A DNA stretch of 64,000 bases from Procambarus clarkii (GCF_040958095.1 NC_091193.1:21164510-21228509); one strand, 5' to 3'; positions 33,200-44,470 are shown, counted from the stretch's first letter. The notes: a model not told the origin generated them from the letters alone. Numbers and translations are program-made.

Positions 33200-33720
33200 T
33201 ATACATCTTCAACAAATTTGCACTTATTCGTCAGAAGCAGTCAACAGAGGAAAAATGTTATATTATATACCTTGACTTAAACAAAGCCTCATCTCACGAA
33301 AAGTTGAAGAGGCAGATGGAAACAAATGACAACAAAGTATTACACGACAAACAATGAAGGAGTAACCTGAATCTAAGATGACAAACCCGTTGTCATCAGC
33401 ATTAAGACATTGGTCAAGGAAAGATCAAGACAACTACAAATAAAGCTTGCCAAGAGTAACTTAGCATACTTGTTAAAAACAAGCACCATCACACACACGA
33501 AGCTACACCTCCGTAAGATGCTCATCAGACCAGATGTTCAATATCCGCAAACCCGCGCTGGCGGTAAGACGCCAAGATGAACCTACAAACACAGCCCTCC
33601 GTCTTGCTGCAAATGTCACCTTAAACGAGTGACGACAGACTAACTGCACACATCTTTGAAGAACATGATATTTAAACTGCAGAAGATCTATTGGCTCATG
33701 TGAGGTGGCTCCAATTTGCA
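33200..33720 (+). pseudogene. Decayed LINE RT remnant including the palm-domain start
   Basis: A frame near 33230-33355 encodes STEEKCYIIYLDLNKASSHE, equivalent to the VYLDFSKAFDxVxHxxL motif of non-LTR reverse transcriptases (it carries the first catalytic Asp). After frame changes, SNLAYLLKTS and LHLRKMLIRPDVQYP correspond to the later YxxLVRPxLEYA region. The YxDD segment is lost. The element is dead and internally deleted. Confidence 0.65.
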
Positions 33721-34104
33721 TGCACCCAAAAGTTACCCTTTAACGTCCCCATCGTGTCTGTCAATCTCTCTGCCTCTCTCTCTGTCTCTCTATACTCGTT
33801 CTGTCATCTTACAAAGAATGTCGCTTTTCGGCTCGTATGCGTTACATAAGGCCAAAAATTGTCGTACTAGAAAAATTGAAGCGGCTGGCGAACGTGACGT
33901 ACTGTCCCGTTTTCTGTTTTGGGTCCTCTGGTAGGTTAGGAGAGACCACTTTAAATTGACAGTTTTCTTGACGTTGGGAATCTTTAGGAGGACGGACTGC
34001 TCCACTTCCTTGTACAAGGTTCTCGTTCTTCACCACTTCCTCTACCTTATCCAACCCGTCCTTCACACAGCACACTATCTTGGCTCGGTATATATAATTA
34101 CACT

Positions 34105-34325
34105 TATCTTGAGAGGATTTCGGGGCTTTTAGTGTCCCCGCGGCCCGGTCCTCGACCAGGCCTCCACCCCCCAGGAAGCAGCCCGTGACAGCTGACTAAC
34201 ACCCAGGTACCTATTTTACTGCTAGGTAACAGGGGGCATAGGGTGAAAGAAACTCTCCTGGGATCGAACCCAGGACCACAGGATCACAAGTCCAGCGTGC
34301 TGTCCGCTCGGCCGACCGGCTCCCA
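34105..34325 (-). mobile_element. tRNA-derived SINE (type T3 head, tail A)
   Basis: TTATCTTGAGAGGATTTCGG to GGAAGCAGCCCGTGACAGCT, then TACTGCTAGGTAACAGGGGG, then box B (minus GGGTTCGATCCCAGG) and the box A region GCCGGTCGGCCGAGCGGACA. A short deletion lies between core and box B. Confidence 0.85.
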
Positions 34326-34693
34326 CTCACACCGAGGTCTTAGTTTGACAAAACAACCAAAACCATACCAGGACTAAGCAATCATGTCGGTGATACGAAA
34401 TAATTGACCAGTAATGATGAGGGGGGGGGGACGAAACAGTAATCTAATAAATGATAAACCTAACTGGTGAGAAAAATATAACCGATTCAGGTTTTAATGA
34501 GACCTATAAATAAAACACCAACATTTTGAATGTTTGACTCGACCCATAATTTGAGAGGACTGAACAGTGTGCACCTCAAGCCGCGTGTACACCACAATCA
34601 CTTAAGTTTAACAACACGAATCTGGATTTTCTGAGGGCGAGTAAAAGGTCCTCTTTATTATGACAGCCACGAGATGATAGACAAGTTCTAAAT

Positions 34694-35101
34694 CTGTATT
34701 CTCTAGAGCGCAGACGTGACAAATACATAATAATCTACACGTGGAAAATATTAGTGAGACTGATTACAAATCTAAACACGGAGATTACATCACATGAAAC
34801 AAGTAGACATGGCAGGATGTGCAAAATAACCCCATTGAAAAGCATAGGTGCAATAATTATGCTGAGGAAGAACTCTATCAACATCAGAGGCCCGAGACTG
34901 TTCAACACGCTTCCACTACACACAACTGGCTGACCCCTCACAGTGTTCATGAAAGAGAACTTGATAAAACACCTCCAAAGAATACCTGATCAGCCAGGCT
35001 GTGATTCACGCATCATGCTACAAGCAGCCGAGTCAATAGCTTGGTTGACCAGACGACCAACTGGGAGGCCTGGGTCGGAGACCGGGCCGCGGGGCCTTTG
35101 A
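34694..35101 (+). mobile_element. LINE family 2, C-terminal ORF remnant
   Basis: A 136-codon frame has a single internal stop near 34932. It reads LYSLERRRDKYIIIYTWKIL, then SINIRGPRLFNTLP, then IPDQPGCDSR, and ends TRRPTGRPGSETGPRGL. These match the C-terminus of another non-LTR ORF2 family. The 5' part is missing. Confidence 0.75.
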
Positions 35102-35545
35102 TCCCCGGAACCTCCACAAAGTAGCCACCTCCTTAATACATGTTAGGTACACCCAAATATCCTAGTCGTGAGTACCTATGTATAAGGCTACTGCTGCTGC
35201 ATTCTGGTCGTGATAACGTAACCTATTCATCATGTATCGTGTTCTAGCCAGACTATTATATTTCAACCAAAAAATACAAAACAAATATCATTTGGAACAA
35301 AGCACACATTAAACAATTTAACACATCAAAAACGTATTCCATTAACAAACACATTTCATCCTGGAGACCAAATGTATTTTAACAAGAGAACAATGTATCA
35401 TTTGCACAATAAAACAGCCGTGTCCAGGACAGGGCGGGAACCCGACGCTTGAAGCGAGCCCCGGCGGGAGTGATTCATGGCGCTGTTCCGTCATTTGCCA
35501 CACTGGTGCAGTGACTAGTGCGCCAGCCCTGCCAGTTACTATAGC
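35102..35545. other. Gene-free stretch
   Basis: Unique AT-rich sequence, then a GC-richer 100 bases before the minisatellite. Nothing recognised. Confidence 0.4.
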
Positions 35546-36195
35546 TTGTAGTGACGCATCTTGTTGCGTTAAGACGCGTTGTGCACGCGTCTTGATGCGT
35601 TAAGACGCGTCTTGATGCGTTAAGACGCGTCTTGATGCGTTAAGACGCGTTGTGCACGCATCTTGTTGCGTTAAGACGTGTAGTGCACGCATCTTGTTGC
35701 GTTAAGACGCGTTGTGCACGCGTCTTGTTGCGTTAAGACGCGTTGTGAACGCGTCTTGATGCGTTAAGACGCGTTGTGCACGCATCTTGTTGCGTTAAGA
35801 CGCGTTGTGCACGCATCTTGTTGCGTTAAGACGCGTAGTGCACGCATCTTGTTGCGTTAAGACGCGTTGTGCACGCGTCTTGTTGCGTTAAGACGCGTTG
35901 TGAACGCGTCTTGATGCGTTAAGACGCGTTGTGCACGCATCTTGTTGCGTTAAGACGCGTAGTGCACGCATCTTGTTGCGTTAAGACGCGTTGTGCACGC
36001 GTCTTGTTGCGTTAAGACGCGTTGTGCACGCGTCTTGATGCGTTAAGACGCGTTGTGCACGCGTCTTGATGCGTTAAGACGCGTTGTGCACGCGTCTTGA
36101 TGCGTTAAGACGCGTTGTGCACGCGTCTTGATGCGTTAAGACGCGTTGTGCACGCATCTTGTTGCGTTAAGACGCGTTGTGCACGCATCTTAACA
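35546..36195. repeat. 31-bp palindromic CpG-rich minisatellite with higher-order structure
   Basis: Unit: TTGCGTTAAGACGCGTTGTG, then CACGCATCTTG, with shorter 22-bp units near 35590-35640. Many units contain AAGACGCGT and its reverse complement ACGCGTCTT around a 5-base loop, so each can form a hairpin. Marker variants (TAGTGCACG, GTGAACGCG) recur 155 bases (5 units) apart, showing block duplication. Confidence 0.95.
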
Positions 36196-37924
36196 TCTTT
36201 AACATACGAGGTACGCTCAACAACGTACACTGGCTTTTCGTACACACCTCTTCTACCGATGGTTAAAACTGTATATATAATTTAGTCAGGCTGTATTTCC
36301 ATTATGTTCATTTTATACAACAAATCCGATGGTGAACTCTTACGAAAGAAATGACCTATATGATTACTGTTAGAATCAAATCAATAAAATACAAATTATT
36401 GGGACTGCTTAAAATTCCTTAAATGTACTGCAACGTAGACGAAAGATGCATCATAAATATATGAAAAATATTTGAAGGACTTGTTCCAAATCTTTAAATA
36501 GTTACCTAGGAGCACCGCATTAAAAAGTAAGGGTGCAAGAAATTTTGAGACGATTTTATACAAAAATTTAAGAGCCTAAGGATTTACAACCTCTTCTTTA
36601 TAAAGATATAAACTAGCAGAACTCTGCGTTCAAGAAGATACTTGATCGCGTTCAAGAAGATACTTGATCACCTACAAGTTGTGAATCACAACTTGTGATT
36701 CCAACTTGAGACTGCGTCCACCAGCGGTGTCTAACAGCATGGTTTAGTTGAGCCGCGTGTTAAGCCGAGTGGTGATAAGGTATCTGGTCGTGGGGGGCAC
36801 TGACCCTCTAAACAATCTCAAGGTAACAGCTAGGCATCACTAGGCAAGCACTAAACATACATGATAAACACGACACAACACTCCCGACGAAGGCGTTTAT
36901 AACTTCACTTACCGGTCTTCTCTGCGGGTCGCTTCTTTCTTCTGGTGAAGAAGAACCAGAAACGCCATTTGTCCTTCTTTACACTGGGAATGGTCGAACT
37001 TTCCTTGCCTAAGAGACTCAGTGCCATCTCAAGGCACTCATGGGCATCACAGCCAGGTTTATTGAATCTAATTTATCACTATTTTGAGTTATCATTATTT
37101 CACATGTATTTCACTATACCAAGTTATATGAACTTTAAATAAATGCAGTTTCTCGTGTACATTTACTACAGTACTTTCTTTACGTTTCTAAAATGTAATA
37201 CAAATGCCAGACGGGAAAGCCGTGACAAACCCATACTGAGAGCCGCCAAGTGGATACATCCACTCCAGCACAGTCATGTCTCGGGAGACTGCCAACGCAA
37301 CCTTCCACCCTCAACGCAAGTGCTTCAATTTAATAATGTTCAGTCGTGAAAAATCTTTTCAAAATTCAGAAACGGAGGGTTAAATGGCAGATAATTGGTT
37401 CACTTCAATAGAGCAATAAGCCTGGCTGTTGGTGGTGTTCCTGATAATTTGTTAATGTTTATATGGTTTCAACATTTATAAGAAAATATAACATTAGAAA
37501 ATGCATTAGGCATATGCCTCAAAACATACTACGGTACTTGTATTTCAAACACACCCAAGTTTTTTTTTTACCATATCGAAAACACACATTTTCAAAGATA
37601 TGTTTTGGAATGTTTCCGAGAATTCGGCAAGACAGAAAACTTTCACAACAATAACAATGCACATTTTGTTTACAAGAAGGGCCGGGACAAGGCATGAAAG
37701 CCGTGAGTATCAAGCAACTTGGTGAGTATTTCCTAGCTAGGTAGCACCAGTAGTGGGCGACACCAGCACTGCTACTTGGGTGGAGTCCTTCAGCTGCCAT
37801 CTGCGGTCAACACACGTAACACTCCGGTCGATGCCTCGGCTATGATATATGCCGCACTCGTCTCTTCGCATAAACACACACACACACACAAACCCCACCT
37901 ACACCAGCATACATACACCCTGAT
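36196..37924. other. Gene-free stretch with small repeats
   Basis: At 36630-36668 a 20-base segment, GTTCAAGAAGATACTTGATC, is directly repeated. It is followed by a small hairpin-like AAGTTGTGAATCACAACTTG. The rest is unique. Confidence 0.45.
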
Positions 37925-38200
37925 TGCACGGAGGCCTCGCGGCTGAGAGGACAGAGCTCTGGGTCGTAGTCCTAATGGCCCGGGCTCGATTCCCGGCAGA
38001 GGAATAAAAAACGGGCAGTTTCTTTCACTGTGATGCTCACTGTTCATCTAGTAGTAAAGAGATACGTGGGAGTTAAGACAGCTGTTACGGGCTGCTTCTT
38101 AGGGATGTGTCTGCAGAATCGAGCTATTAGCCCTTGGCTGCCTTTCTAACCAATCTATTTTTCCTCAATTATATAATACTACATATTATATTATATATAT
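37925..38200 (+). mobile_element. tRNA-derived SINE (type T3 head, tail B)
   Basis: Head GCGGCTGAGAGGACAGAGCT and GGCCCGGGCTCGATTCCCGG, core TCATCTAGTAGTAAAGAGAT, then tail B: GGGATGTGTCTGCAGAATCG ... CCTTTCTAACCAATCTATTT. It runs into AT repeats. Confidence 0.8.
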
Positions 38201-38232
38201 ACATAATTATATATATATTACATATATTATAT

Positions 38233-38263
<31 letters not shown>

Positions 38264-38319
38264 GTATATATATATACACATATTAGTATATTTTGGTAGC
38301 AGTCTTTCCTGTAGACATA

Positions 38320-38533
38320 TATTATTAAATATGACCGAAAAAGTAAGATTAATTATTCTAACACGAATTTTCTCAATCTTTCGTACATTTCTTTTCACTG
38401 TTGGAGGTAAATCAAAAATCAATTTTTTGATTGATTTTTGATTTACCTCCAACAGTGAAAAGAAATGTACGAAAGATTGAGAAAATTCGTGTTAGAATAA
38501 TTAATCTTACTTTTTCGGTCATATTTAATAATA
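38320..38533. mobile_element. Fold-back element with ~103-bp near-perfect arms in (AT)n
   Basis: Arms 38320-38422 and 38431-38533 are reverse complements around an 8-base loop. The outer ends are AT-rich and merge into flanking (AT)n. Because the arms are inverted copies, both strands encode the same peptide (FDLPPTVKRNVRKIEKIRVR), which is a symmetry effect. Confidence 0.9.
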
Positions 38534-38664
<131 letters not shown>

Positions 38665-38671
38665 CAGGGGT

Positions 38672-38772
38672 CGCCAGTGAGGTGACCCCTGAAGCACTGG
38701 TTCCAATTCTGGTCGGATTATAGTTCTTAGTTATATAAATACTTGTGTATATATGCATGTGTGTATCTCTCC

Positions 38773-38832
<60 letters not shown>

Positions 38833-38933
38833 GGAGAGATACACACATGCATATATACACAAGTATTTATATAACTAAGAACTATAATCCGACCAGAATT
38901 GGAACCAGTGCTTCAGGGGTCACCTCACTGGCG
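38672..38933. mobile_element. Fold-back element with ~103-bp arms and an (AT)n core
   Basis: Arms 38672-38774 (CGCCAGTGAGGTGACCCCTG ... TGTATCTCTCCAT) and about 38830-38933 are reverse complements. The spacer is pure AT (about 38775-38829). Confidence 0.9.
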
Positions 38934-39029
38934 TACACAGTACCAATACCATTCCACCACCGACTGCTTGGTGACCATACATATACATATATAGGCTAGT
39001 ATCGAGGCACCCCGCCCCCCCCTCCCAAG

Positions 39030-39215
39030 GTCGAACTACTGACCCTCTCCAGGATGGAACCTCTCATCAGTTTCCTAACTTCCGGATACCTATTTACTGC
39101 TAGGTGAACAGGTGCGGTAGGTGAAAGGAAACTTGGCCAACCATTCCTGTCCTACCTGGGAATAGAACCCTCAATCTTCGATTGTACGGCGAGAACGAAG
39201 TCCACTGTACTATGA
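39030..39215 (-). mobile_element. SINE copy (type T4)
   Basis: CAGGATGGAACCTCTCATCA, ATACCTATTTACTGCTAGGT and GAAAGGAAACTTGGCC. On the minus strand the head shows GAGGGTTCTATTCCCAGGTA in the box B position and ATAGTACAGTGGACTTCG in the box A position. Confidence 0.7.
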
Positions 39216-39382
39216 AAACATTGCATCCAAAGTAGCTATAGGTACTATCATATTTTGAGGATGGCTTGCAATACTAATATAGAAACAATCTTAAATTGAC
39301 ATTGCATAGTAAAACCCATTGGCACTTTTAAGTTATAAAATATATTTTTCTTCCATCAATGTGGGTTTTTGTTCTTATATGA

Positions 39383-39715
39383 CTAACAATAAAAGGATAA
39401 ATGTAAACAGTTGACGTAATCAGAATCGAGCACTTCTATTTTGAAGACGTGAAACAACCCAATAGCATCCCTGAATTCAGACAGAGGTTCGATCCCATCG
39501 TACGGTTTCAGCATTTTCTCGCGTAAAATAATGTAAACACTATGAATGTTGGGCTGTAACGAAGACCGAATAGCATTAATTAACATATCCCTGGATGAAT
39601 GTTGAGAGAGGAAGGAGCCCATCGCCCCCAGAGGTGGTGACAACAGGAGCAGAATGACTGGCACTTCCCGGTCCAACACCGGAGCTGCTTCCTCAACCTG
39701 TCCTCTCAGCGCAGC
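39383..39715 (-). CDS. Candidate terminal exon, unrecognised protein
   Basis: A plausible acceptor (GTTGATATAG|GCTGCG) opens a 110-residue frame to a stop at 39383. It reads EEAAPVLDREVPVILLLLSP, then SSRDMLINAIRSSLQPNIHS, then a YDGIEPLSEFRDAIG segment. The DNA has balanced composition, is not part of any repeat family seen here, and only this strand is open. No domain recognised. A signal-peptide-like frame lies 0.6 kb upstream on the same strand. Chance occurrence is possible. Confidence 0.25.
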   Translation of the reverse strand, partial: AALRGQVEEAAPVLDREVPVILLLLSPPLGAMGSFLSQHSSRDMLINAIRSSLQPNIHSVYIILREKMLKPYDGIEPLSEFRDAIGLFHVFKIEVLDSDYVNCLHLSFYC

Positions 39716-39749
39716 CTATATCAACGCTACCAATATGATCCTACACAAT

Positions 39750-39815
39750 TACGGGCTCACCATAGCCCGTGCTACATGGACACTTCGTCCTGAGTAGCTA
39801 CATCTGAAACAACAA
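39750..39815 (+). repeat. Family R short repeat
   Basis: TTACGGGCTCACCATAGCCC, then GTGCTACATGGACACTTCGT and GAGTAGCTACATC, with a short AAC tail. It lies between the two candidate exons. Confidence 0.75.
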
Positions 39816-40331
39816 TATGATCCTACACACTCAAATATTAATAACACTGGAAATGCACTCTTTTCTGAGCTGCTTATCTCGACCGTCGTTAGGCTAGATA
39901 GGTTGTTGTAGATTCGAATGCTGTAGACTGTGATATGGTTAAATTCACATTCTTTATTCTCCTTCGTCATACAAGAACGGAGACCACTATTTTATCATTT
40001 AAAACTAGCAACAGCCTAAGCAATAAGTATTTTTTTTTATAAAAGTCTACATGGCCGATAGTAGGCTGAGTTTGACCAGTATCCCTATTAATACACACCT
40101 AACATTTTTTGTTTTACATCTATTAAAGTTTTCAATATTAAATACAATTAATGGAGCCCTCAGCCGATGTACACGCACCCTTTGTCAGGGGAAGCAGGTT
40201 ATAACAATTTAAAAACTAGATTCACTTCATGAAGTGAAGTGGACTAGAATACAGGTGGAGACAATCAAAACCATTCAACATTCCCGCCTAATTTCCTTGA
40301 CGGAACGAGTCCAACTGTTCGACTGGTTTCC

Positions 40332-40520
40332 TCATCCCCCCCCCGTCACTTTTGAACACGTACTAGGTAAGTAATATGCACAGTTTCTGTCAGCGTCGAG
40401 GCTTGGTAGGTGCTCAATATTACCACAACACTGGTAAGTCCGTCCATCAACTCCGTCCATCAAGATAAGCCACAACAGTATCAGGGCACCGCGCCTTGCC
40501 GAGTACACAAACCATAACAT
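40332..40520 (-). CDS. Candidate first exon with signal-peptide-like N-terminus
   Basis: An ATG at 40520 starts MLWFVYSARRGALILLWLIL, then MDGVDG and RTYQCCGNIEHLPSLDADRN. This has a hydrophobic core (GALILLWLILM), a plausible cleavage site after GVDG and two Cys. The frame stops at 40332; a donor-like CCTA|GTACGT lies near 40360. If spliced to 39383-39715 the phase fits only with a weak acceptor. On the plus strand, strong donors (CTAG|GTAAGTA, CTG|GTAAGT) also occur here, so strand is uncertain. Confidence 0.2.
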   Translation of the reverse strand: MLWFVYSARRGALILLWLILMDGVDGRTYQCCGNIEHLPSLDADRNCAYYLPSTCSKVTGGG

Positions 40521-41640
40521 AACGGAGCCACGCCGCCTCACGCGTACTCCGGTTTACACTACGATTTATGCTCAAATTTAAGTGAAATAATTTTTATTTT
40601 CTATTGTTTCACATCTCTGAACTGGGTGTTCGACCGGCGACGGGCGGAGACCCTGGCGACAAGCCTCGGCACACTGCCTCACGAAGGACACGTGGGTCTG
40701 TGGACCGAAACAGCCAGTGCCGACTGCTGACTGGCAGGCGGCGGGAGACTCCTCAACCACCAACCACTCTACCAACCACGGCATAAGAGGCCATCCCCCC
40801 CCCCCTTCCCTCCCTCCCCTCCAAGCCTCATCCTCATTCCTCCCGGCTGATAACTCTTTTTATCTTATCAAGATTTATAATACTTGAAAATATAAACATA
40901 CGAGCATGGCAGCGATGATAATTCAGCCCAATTCTCTTCAAATATGAAAGTACTTCCGTCACGCGATAACAATGAAGCCTTGTGCTGCAGCATCCCTCAT
41001 ACTCTGTATTTAGACAGTAAATAAAGCACTCCTTGGATGCCTTCCTTACATACCAAGGTCGAGAACGAGTTATCAGTACATGCCATCTATCTCCAATAAT
41101 TATCACTGAATATCGTCGAGGTCTAATCATTATCAGGCAACGTAAGTTTTTTTTACATACACAGGGGTGAAATGTACCAAAACGGTTACACATTTCCTGC
41201 TCGACCTCAAGTAACTCTCAAGTGGCAGCCATTTTCTTGGAATCCCGCAATGCCCAAGTACCGTGACCACTGTGGCAATCACAGCACCGTGACCACTATG
41301 ACTGTCCACTTAACAACTACCTCGTCTTCAACTAATGCATACACTTACCAAAAGGGGGTCTCAAGCCTTCAACATAGCTCTAACATTGTAACATATTACT
41401 TCACAATAAAGACCACCATTTCTTTACAGAGTGAACACGGGGAAAGCACAATCAAGAGACTTCAAGGTTCGGTTAAGAGGACAAAGACGTGGTGGAAAGG
41501 AAGAGCTACAGGTAACGTCCATAAAGCTAGGTTGAATAACCACGCAATAAACGGCAGCAACACGGTACAAAGCACATGATATATGGTCTACAAGAAAGGA
41601 AGGGTCAACTTCTAATAACCCTAAAGTTTTGGGGTTATGA
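40521..41640. other. Gene-free stretch
   Basis: Two open frames (minus 40834-41193, plus 41172-41579) have no recognisable domain. C-run at 40793-40804. No repeat families recognised. Confidence 0.35.
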
Positions 41641-41877
41641 ACACACACACGGAATAGTAACAGAACAACGAAATGTTCACACGGAATAGTAAAAGTAGGT
41701 CGTGGAAGCAAATTATATTCATAATTTTAAAACTAGGTATGATAGGGAAATAGGACCGGAGTCATTGATGTAAACAACCGATGGCTCGAAAGGCGGGATC
41801 CAAGAGTCAATGCTCGATCCTGCAGACACAAATAGGCGAGTACACGTGTATACACACACACACACACACACACAAAG
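41641..41877 (+). mobile_element. LINE family 1b 3' end with rearrangement, plus (AC)n
   Basis: ATGTTCACACGGAATAGTAA occurs, preceded by a partial duplicate. Then GTGGAAGCAAATTATATTCA and AGGTATGATAGGGAAAT match 2540-2690. The 3' UTR GGCGGGATCCAAGAGTCAAT ends at GGCGAGTAC and is followed by ACGTGTATAC and AC repeats to 41877. Confidence 0.8.
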
Positions 41878-42273
41878 AATAAACACTGATCCAGTAATGG
41901 AGAATATCCAGTGAAAAATGAAAAAGGTTTCATTATTTACTGTGGTTATTCTGCATGTTTCCATGCCCACAAAAAACATTACAAGCCGGCTCGTCCGTTA
42001 ACTCCTATACGAGCCTGCCAGATTCCCCCCTTGAAGGTTTGCCTCTTTATGAAGGTGTTCATTACAAGGAAAGCAATTTATAAACCGAATTGACCGCTAA
42101 TTTATCGGGCACCGCATCATCGAGGTCCCTGTCCCAAATAAACACATTCGCATAACTGTTACGTCTGTTTACAATCTCTGCTCGACTCAACAAGCAGATT
42201 AATCACGGATAGAATAAACTGAGACTCATCAGGACCATAGTGATTATTCTGCTCAGTTTACAGAATTTTAGGG

Positions 42274-42276
42274 CTT

Positions 42277-42334
<58 letters not shown>

Positions 42335-42460
42335 TTATTTAGGAACAGTACATACATAGTTGCAGCATTACAGTACAAACATTGTTAGATTTAAAGATAG
42401 AGGTAGTACATACGATACCTAAAGCCACTAGTACGCATAGCGTTTCGGGCAAGTTACTGA
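42274..42460 (-). repeat. Dispersed repeat (family U) with (AAT)n
   Basis: AAT repeats at 42274-42333 are followed by TTATTTAGGAACAGTACATA ... ACCTAAAGCCACTAGTACGC and GCGTTTCGGG. On the minus strand it would end in a TTATT tail. A relative lies at 57483-57630. Confidence 0.7.
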
Positions 42461-42494
42461 GTGCTCAGTTCCTGAGCACATTGTGTGTGTCTAA

Positions 42495-42550
42495 CCTTTT
42501 CCACTTCCGTCCACAGGATGGGTATGGGGGATGCATAATAAATGAATTCA
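42495..42550 (+). repeat. Dispersed repeat with one GATGGGTATGGGG unit
   Basis: CTTCCGTCCACAGGATGGGT, then ATGGGGGATGCATAATAAAT. Single-copy relative of the 29/30-bp minisatellite unit. Confidence 0.6.
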
Positions 42551-42949
42551 GCTAAACTACGTAATCATCTCTTAGAAGAGATTTGACACACTGACCGCCA
42601 ACAATCCTTAAGGCAGAACAACTCCACAAGCACAATTGCTGCACCTCCACACTCATACTCGTTTCTTAATTTGGTACTTGGTCTGGCGTCACATTAATCG
42701 ACGCCCACTAATTACTTTCCGCAGCCTAAATGTCTCCAGAAAATATTACCCTCATAATTACACAATTGTGCAGTTCATCAATCTACATCACCCACTAACC
42801 TTGTCTTGACTGATATTTTAACCTCTGTTTTTACAAGCACAGGATCATCTTGCTAACAAATATATTTCAGTCAATTTCTTTTTCTTTCAGTCAGGACCGA
42901 AGAAATAGGCAATATCAGCAGCAAGAATGAGGCTACACAAGGAACTCGC
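42551..42949. other. Gene-free stretch
   Basis: AT-rich, nothing recognised. Confidence 0.4.
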
Positions 42950-43055
42950 AATAATGAGATACAGCTATGAGAAAATAATTGGAGCAGGACGGGCAACGAA
43001 CCAGCGTTCTGGGTAGCCGTAGACATGCGCCTCAACCCATGGACCACGATATGCT
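42950..43055 (-). mobile_element. tRNA-like SINE fragment (another head)
   Basis: On the minus strand: ATATCGTGGTCCATGGGTTG (box A region) and ACGCTGGTTCGTTGCCCG (box B region), separated by about 30 bases. Confidence 0.55.
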
Positions 43056-43064
43056 AAGATCGAA

Positions 43065-43222
43065 CAAATCCACAAGGGTCGTGACGAGGGTTCGAATCTA
43101 CGTCCAAGAGGATCCCAGACGCGCCTTAATCGATTGAGCTACGACATGGATAAGAACTGCAACCGGGAAATCAACTTGACCTACCACGGATCCTGCAGTC
43201 TCTCCAAGACACAAACCAGGTT
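43065..43222 (-). mobile_element. tRNA-derived SINE (type T1)
   Basis: On the minus strand: GTCGTAGCTCAATCGATTAA (box A), then GTAGATTCGAACCCTCGTCA (box B) and CGACCCTTGTGG. Upstream it carries CCTGGTTTGTGTCTTGGAGA and GGTTGCAGTTCTTATCC, shared with 48664-48815. Confidence 0.75.
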
Positions 43223-44049
43223 TTTACACAATTCCCCCATACACCCGAGCTCTGTCAATAAGCTGTTCTACCTCTTCACCCTTACTTCATTACACACACA
43301 CATCACAATAGCGAACCACAATCCGTGGTAGGTCACGTTGAGTTCGAGCCTCATCCTGCACCAGAGATTTTCTCACGGACGAGGCTACTTTATCCAAGCA
43401 GAAACTAGGTAGACAATGAGTAACAATCAGCACGTGACCCAGACTATGAGCCCTGCCCCCCTTTTATGTTTAAACATCAAGCCTGACTCTTAACACGGTA
43501 TTATGACCGAACAAAGGAACAAGCGAGTGGTCAGTGTTTTATCAGCTGCTGTTTCCTAGTGCATCAATTAACCCAGTTAAACAAAGTCCAGGCGCATCGT
43601 GCCGGCAGGCGGGCACCAGGAGACTGGCTCTCAATGTGATGGGCTTTCACCAATTAACGTTAATTGCTAATGATTTCTTACTTTAATTATTATTGGTATT
43701 GATTGCTACTGCCATGTTTGTCGTTTCATAGTTATTATTTGTATTATTACTTGTCAAATAAATTCGCCCATCGGGGAAATATTAGAAACGTTAAACAAAT
43801 TAATCATGACATAAATTACCTTTTCTAACCTCTGGTCCCGGTTAAAATATACAATACAGTATCAACAAAATCCAAAATGGTAAATATCAGTATGTTGTGC
43901 TCGAAGACGTTGACATACTAATATACACTAAAATTTAAAAACTAAACCAAGCGAGAAAAAATAAACCCCGGTAAAAAAGAAGACTTCCAATGCAAACATG
44001 GATGATCGATGTCTAAGACAGCTGACCAGAGGAGTGTGTTCTATAGTAT
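43223..44049. other. Gene-free stretch
   Basis: GC-richer centre (about 43580-43640), otherwise AT-rich; nothing recognised. Confidence 0.4.
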
Positions 44050-44140
44050 TTACTGGTTCAAGTTCATGTTTATTGAGACAAGAAGGAAATACAGCTCAAA
44101 GGGATTGAGTAGCTTAGGCTATTTCTACCCCCCCCCCAAC
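44050..44140 (-). repeat. Family S dispersed repeat, minus
   Basis: TTCAAGTTCATGTTTATTGA, then GACAAGAAGGAAATACAGCT and GAGTAGCTTAGGCTATTTCT. Confidence 0.7.
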
Positions 44141-44334
44141 CCAGTATTTACTGGCTTTGGCGCCAGATGTCTATGGCGCGCGTGCACAACATTCCCACAA
44201 GTCACTCCACTATTGCGCCATAGTAATCTCATGCCTCGATTAACTATGTCATTATTCACATTACATTACTATTATTATCATTAGTTGATAGAGGCGTTTA
44301 CATAATAATGCACAAAGAATCCTCCTCTCGGCTC

Positions 44335-44470
44335 CTACTGATTTTCTTAATAGTAAATCATTTACACAAATGTACTTACATGCGATACATAAAGAGGGGG
44401 AAGACATATAGGCAAGACAAAAGACAAGCACGAAACAAAGCCGCTAATACGCAGTGCGCGTTTCAGACAT
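44335..44470 (-). repeat. Family U-like dispersed repeat, diverged
   Basis: TCTTAATAGTAAATCATTTA at one end and CAAAGCCGCTAATACGCAGT with GCGCGTTTC at the other parallel the copy at 42334-42460. Confidence 0.5.

Noticed and set aside
33200-33720. Viral or LTR-retroelement polymerase
   Set aside because: The readable motifs (YLDLNKASSHE, LIRPDVQYP) fit non-LTR LINE ORF2, and no LTRs, protease or integrase motifs are seen.
35546-36195. CRISPR-like array
   Set aside because: Units are directly tandem with no unique spacers, in a eukaryotic context; it is a minisatellite.
40834-41579. Two overlapping frames of 119 and 135 codons
   Set aside because: No domain, signal or splice support; lengths are within chance for 64 kb of DNA in six frames.
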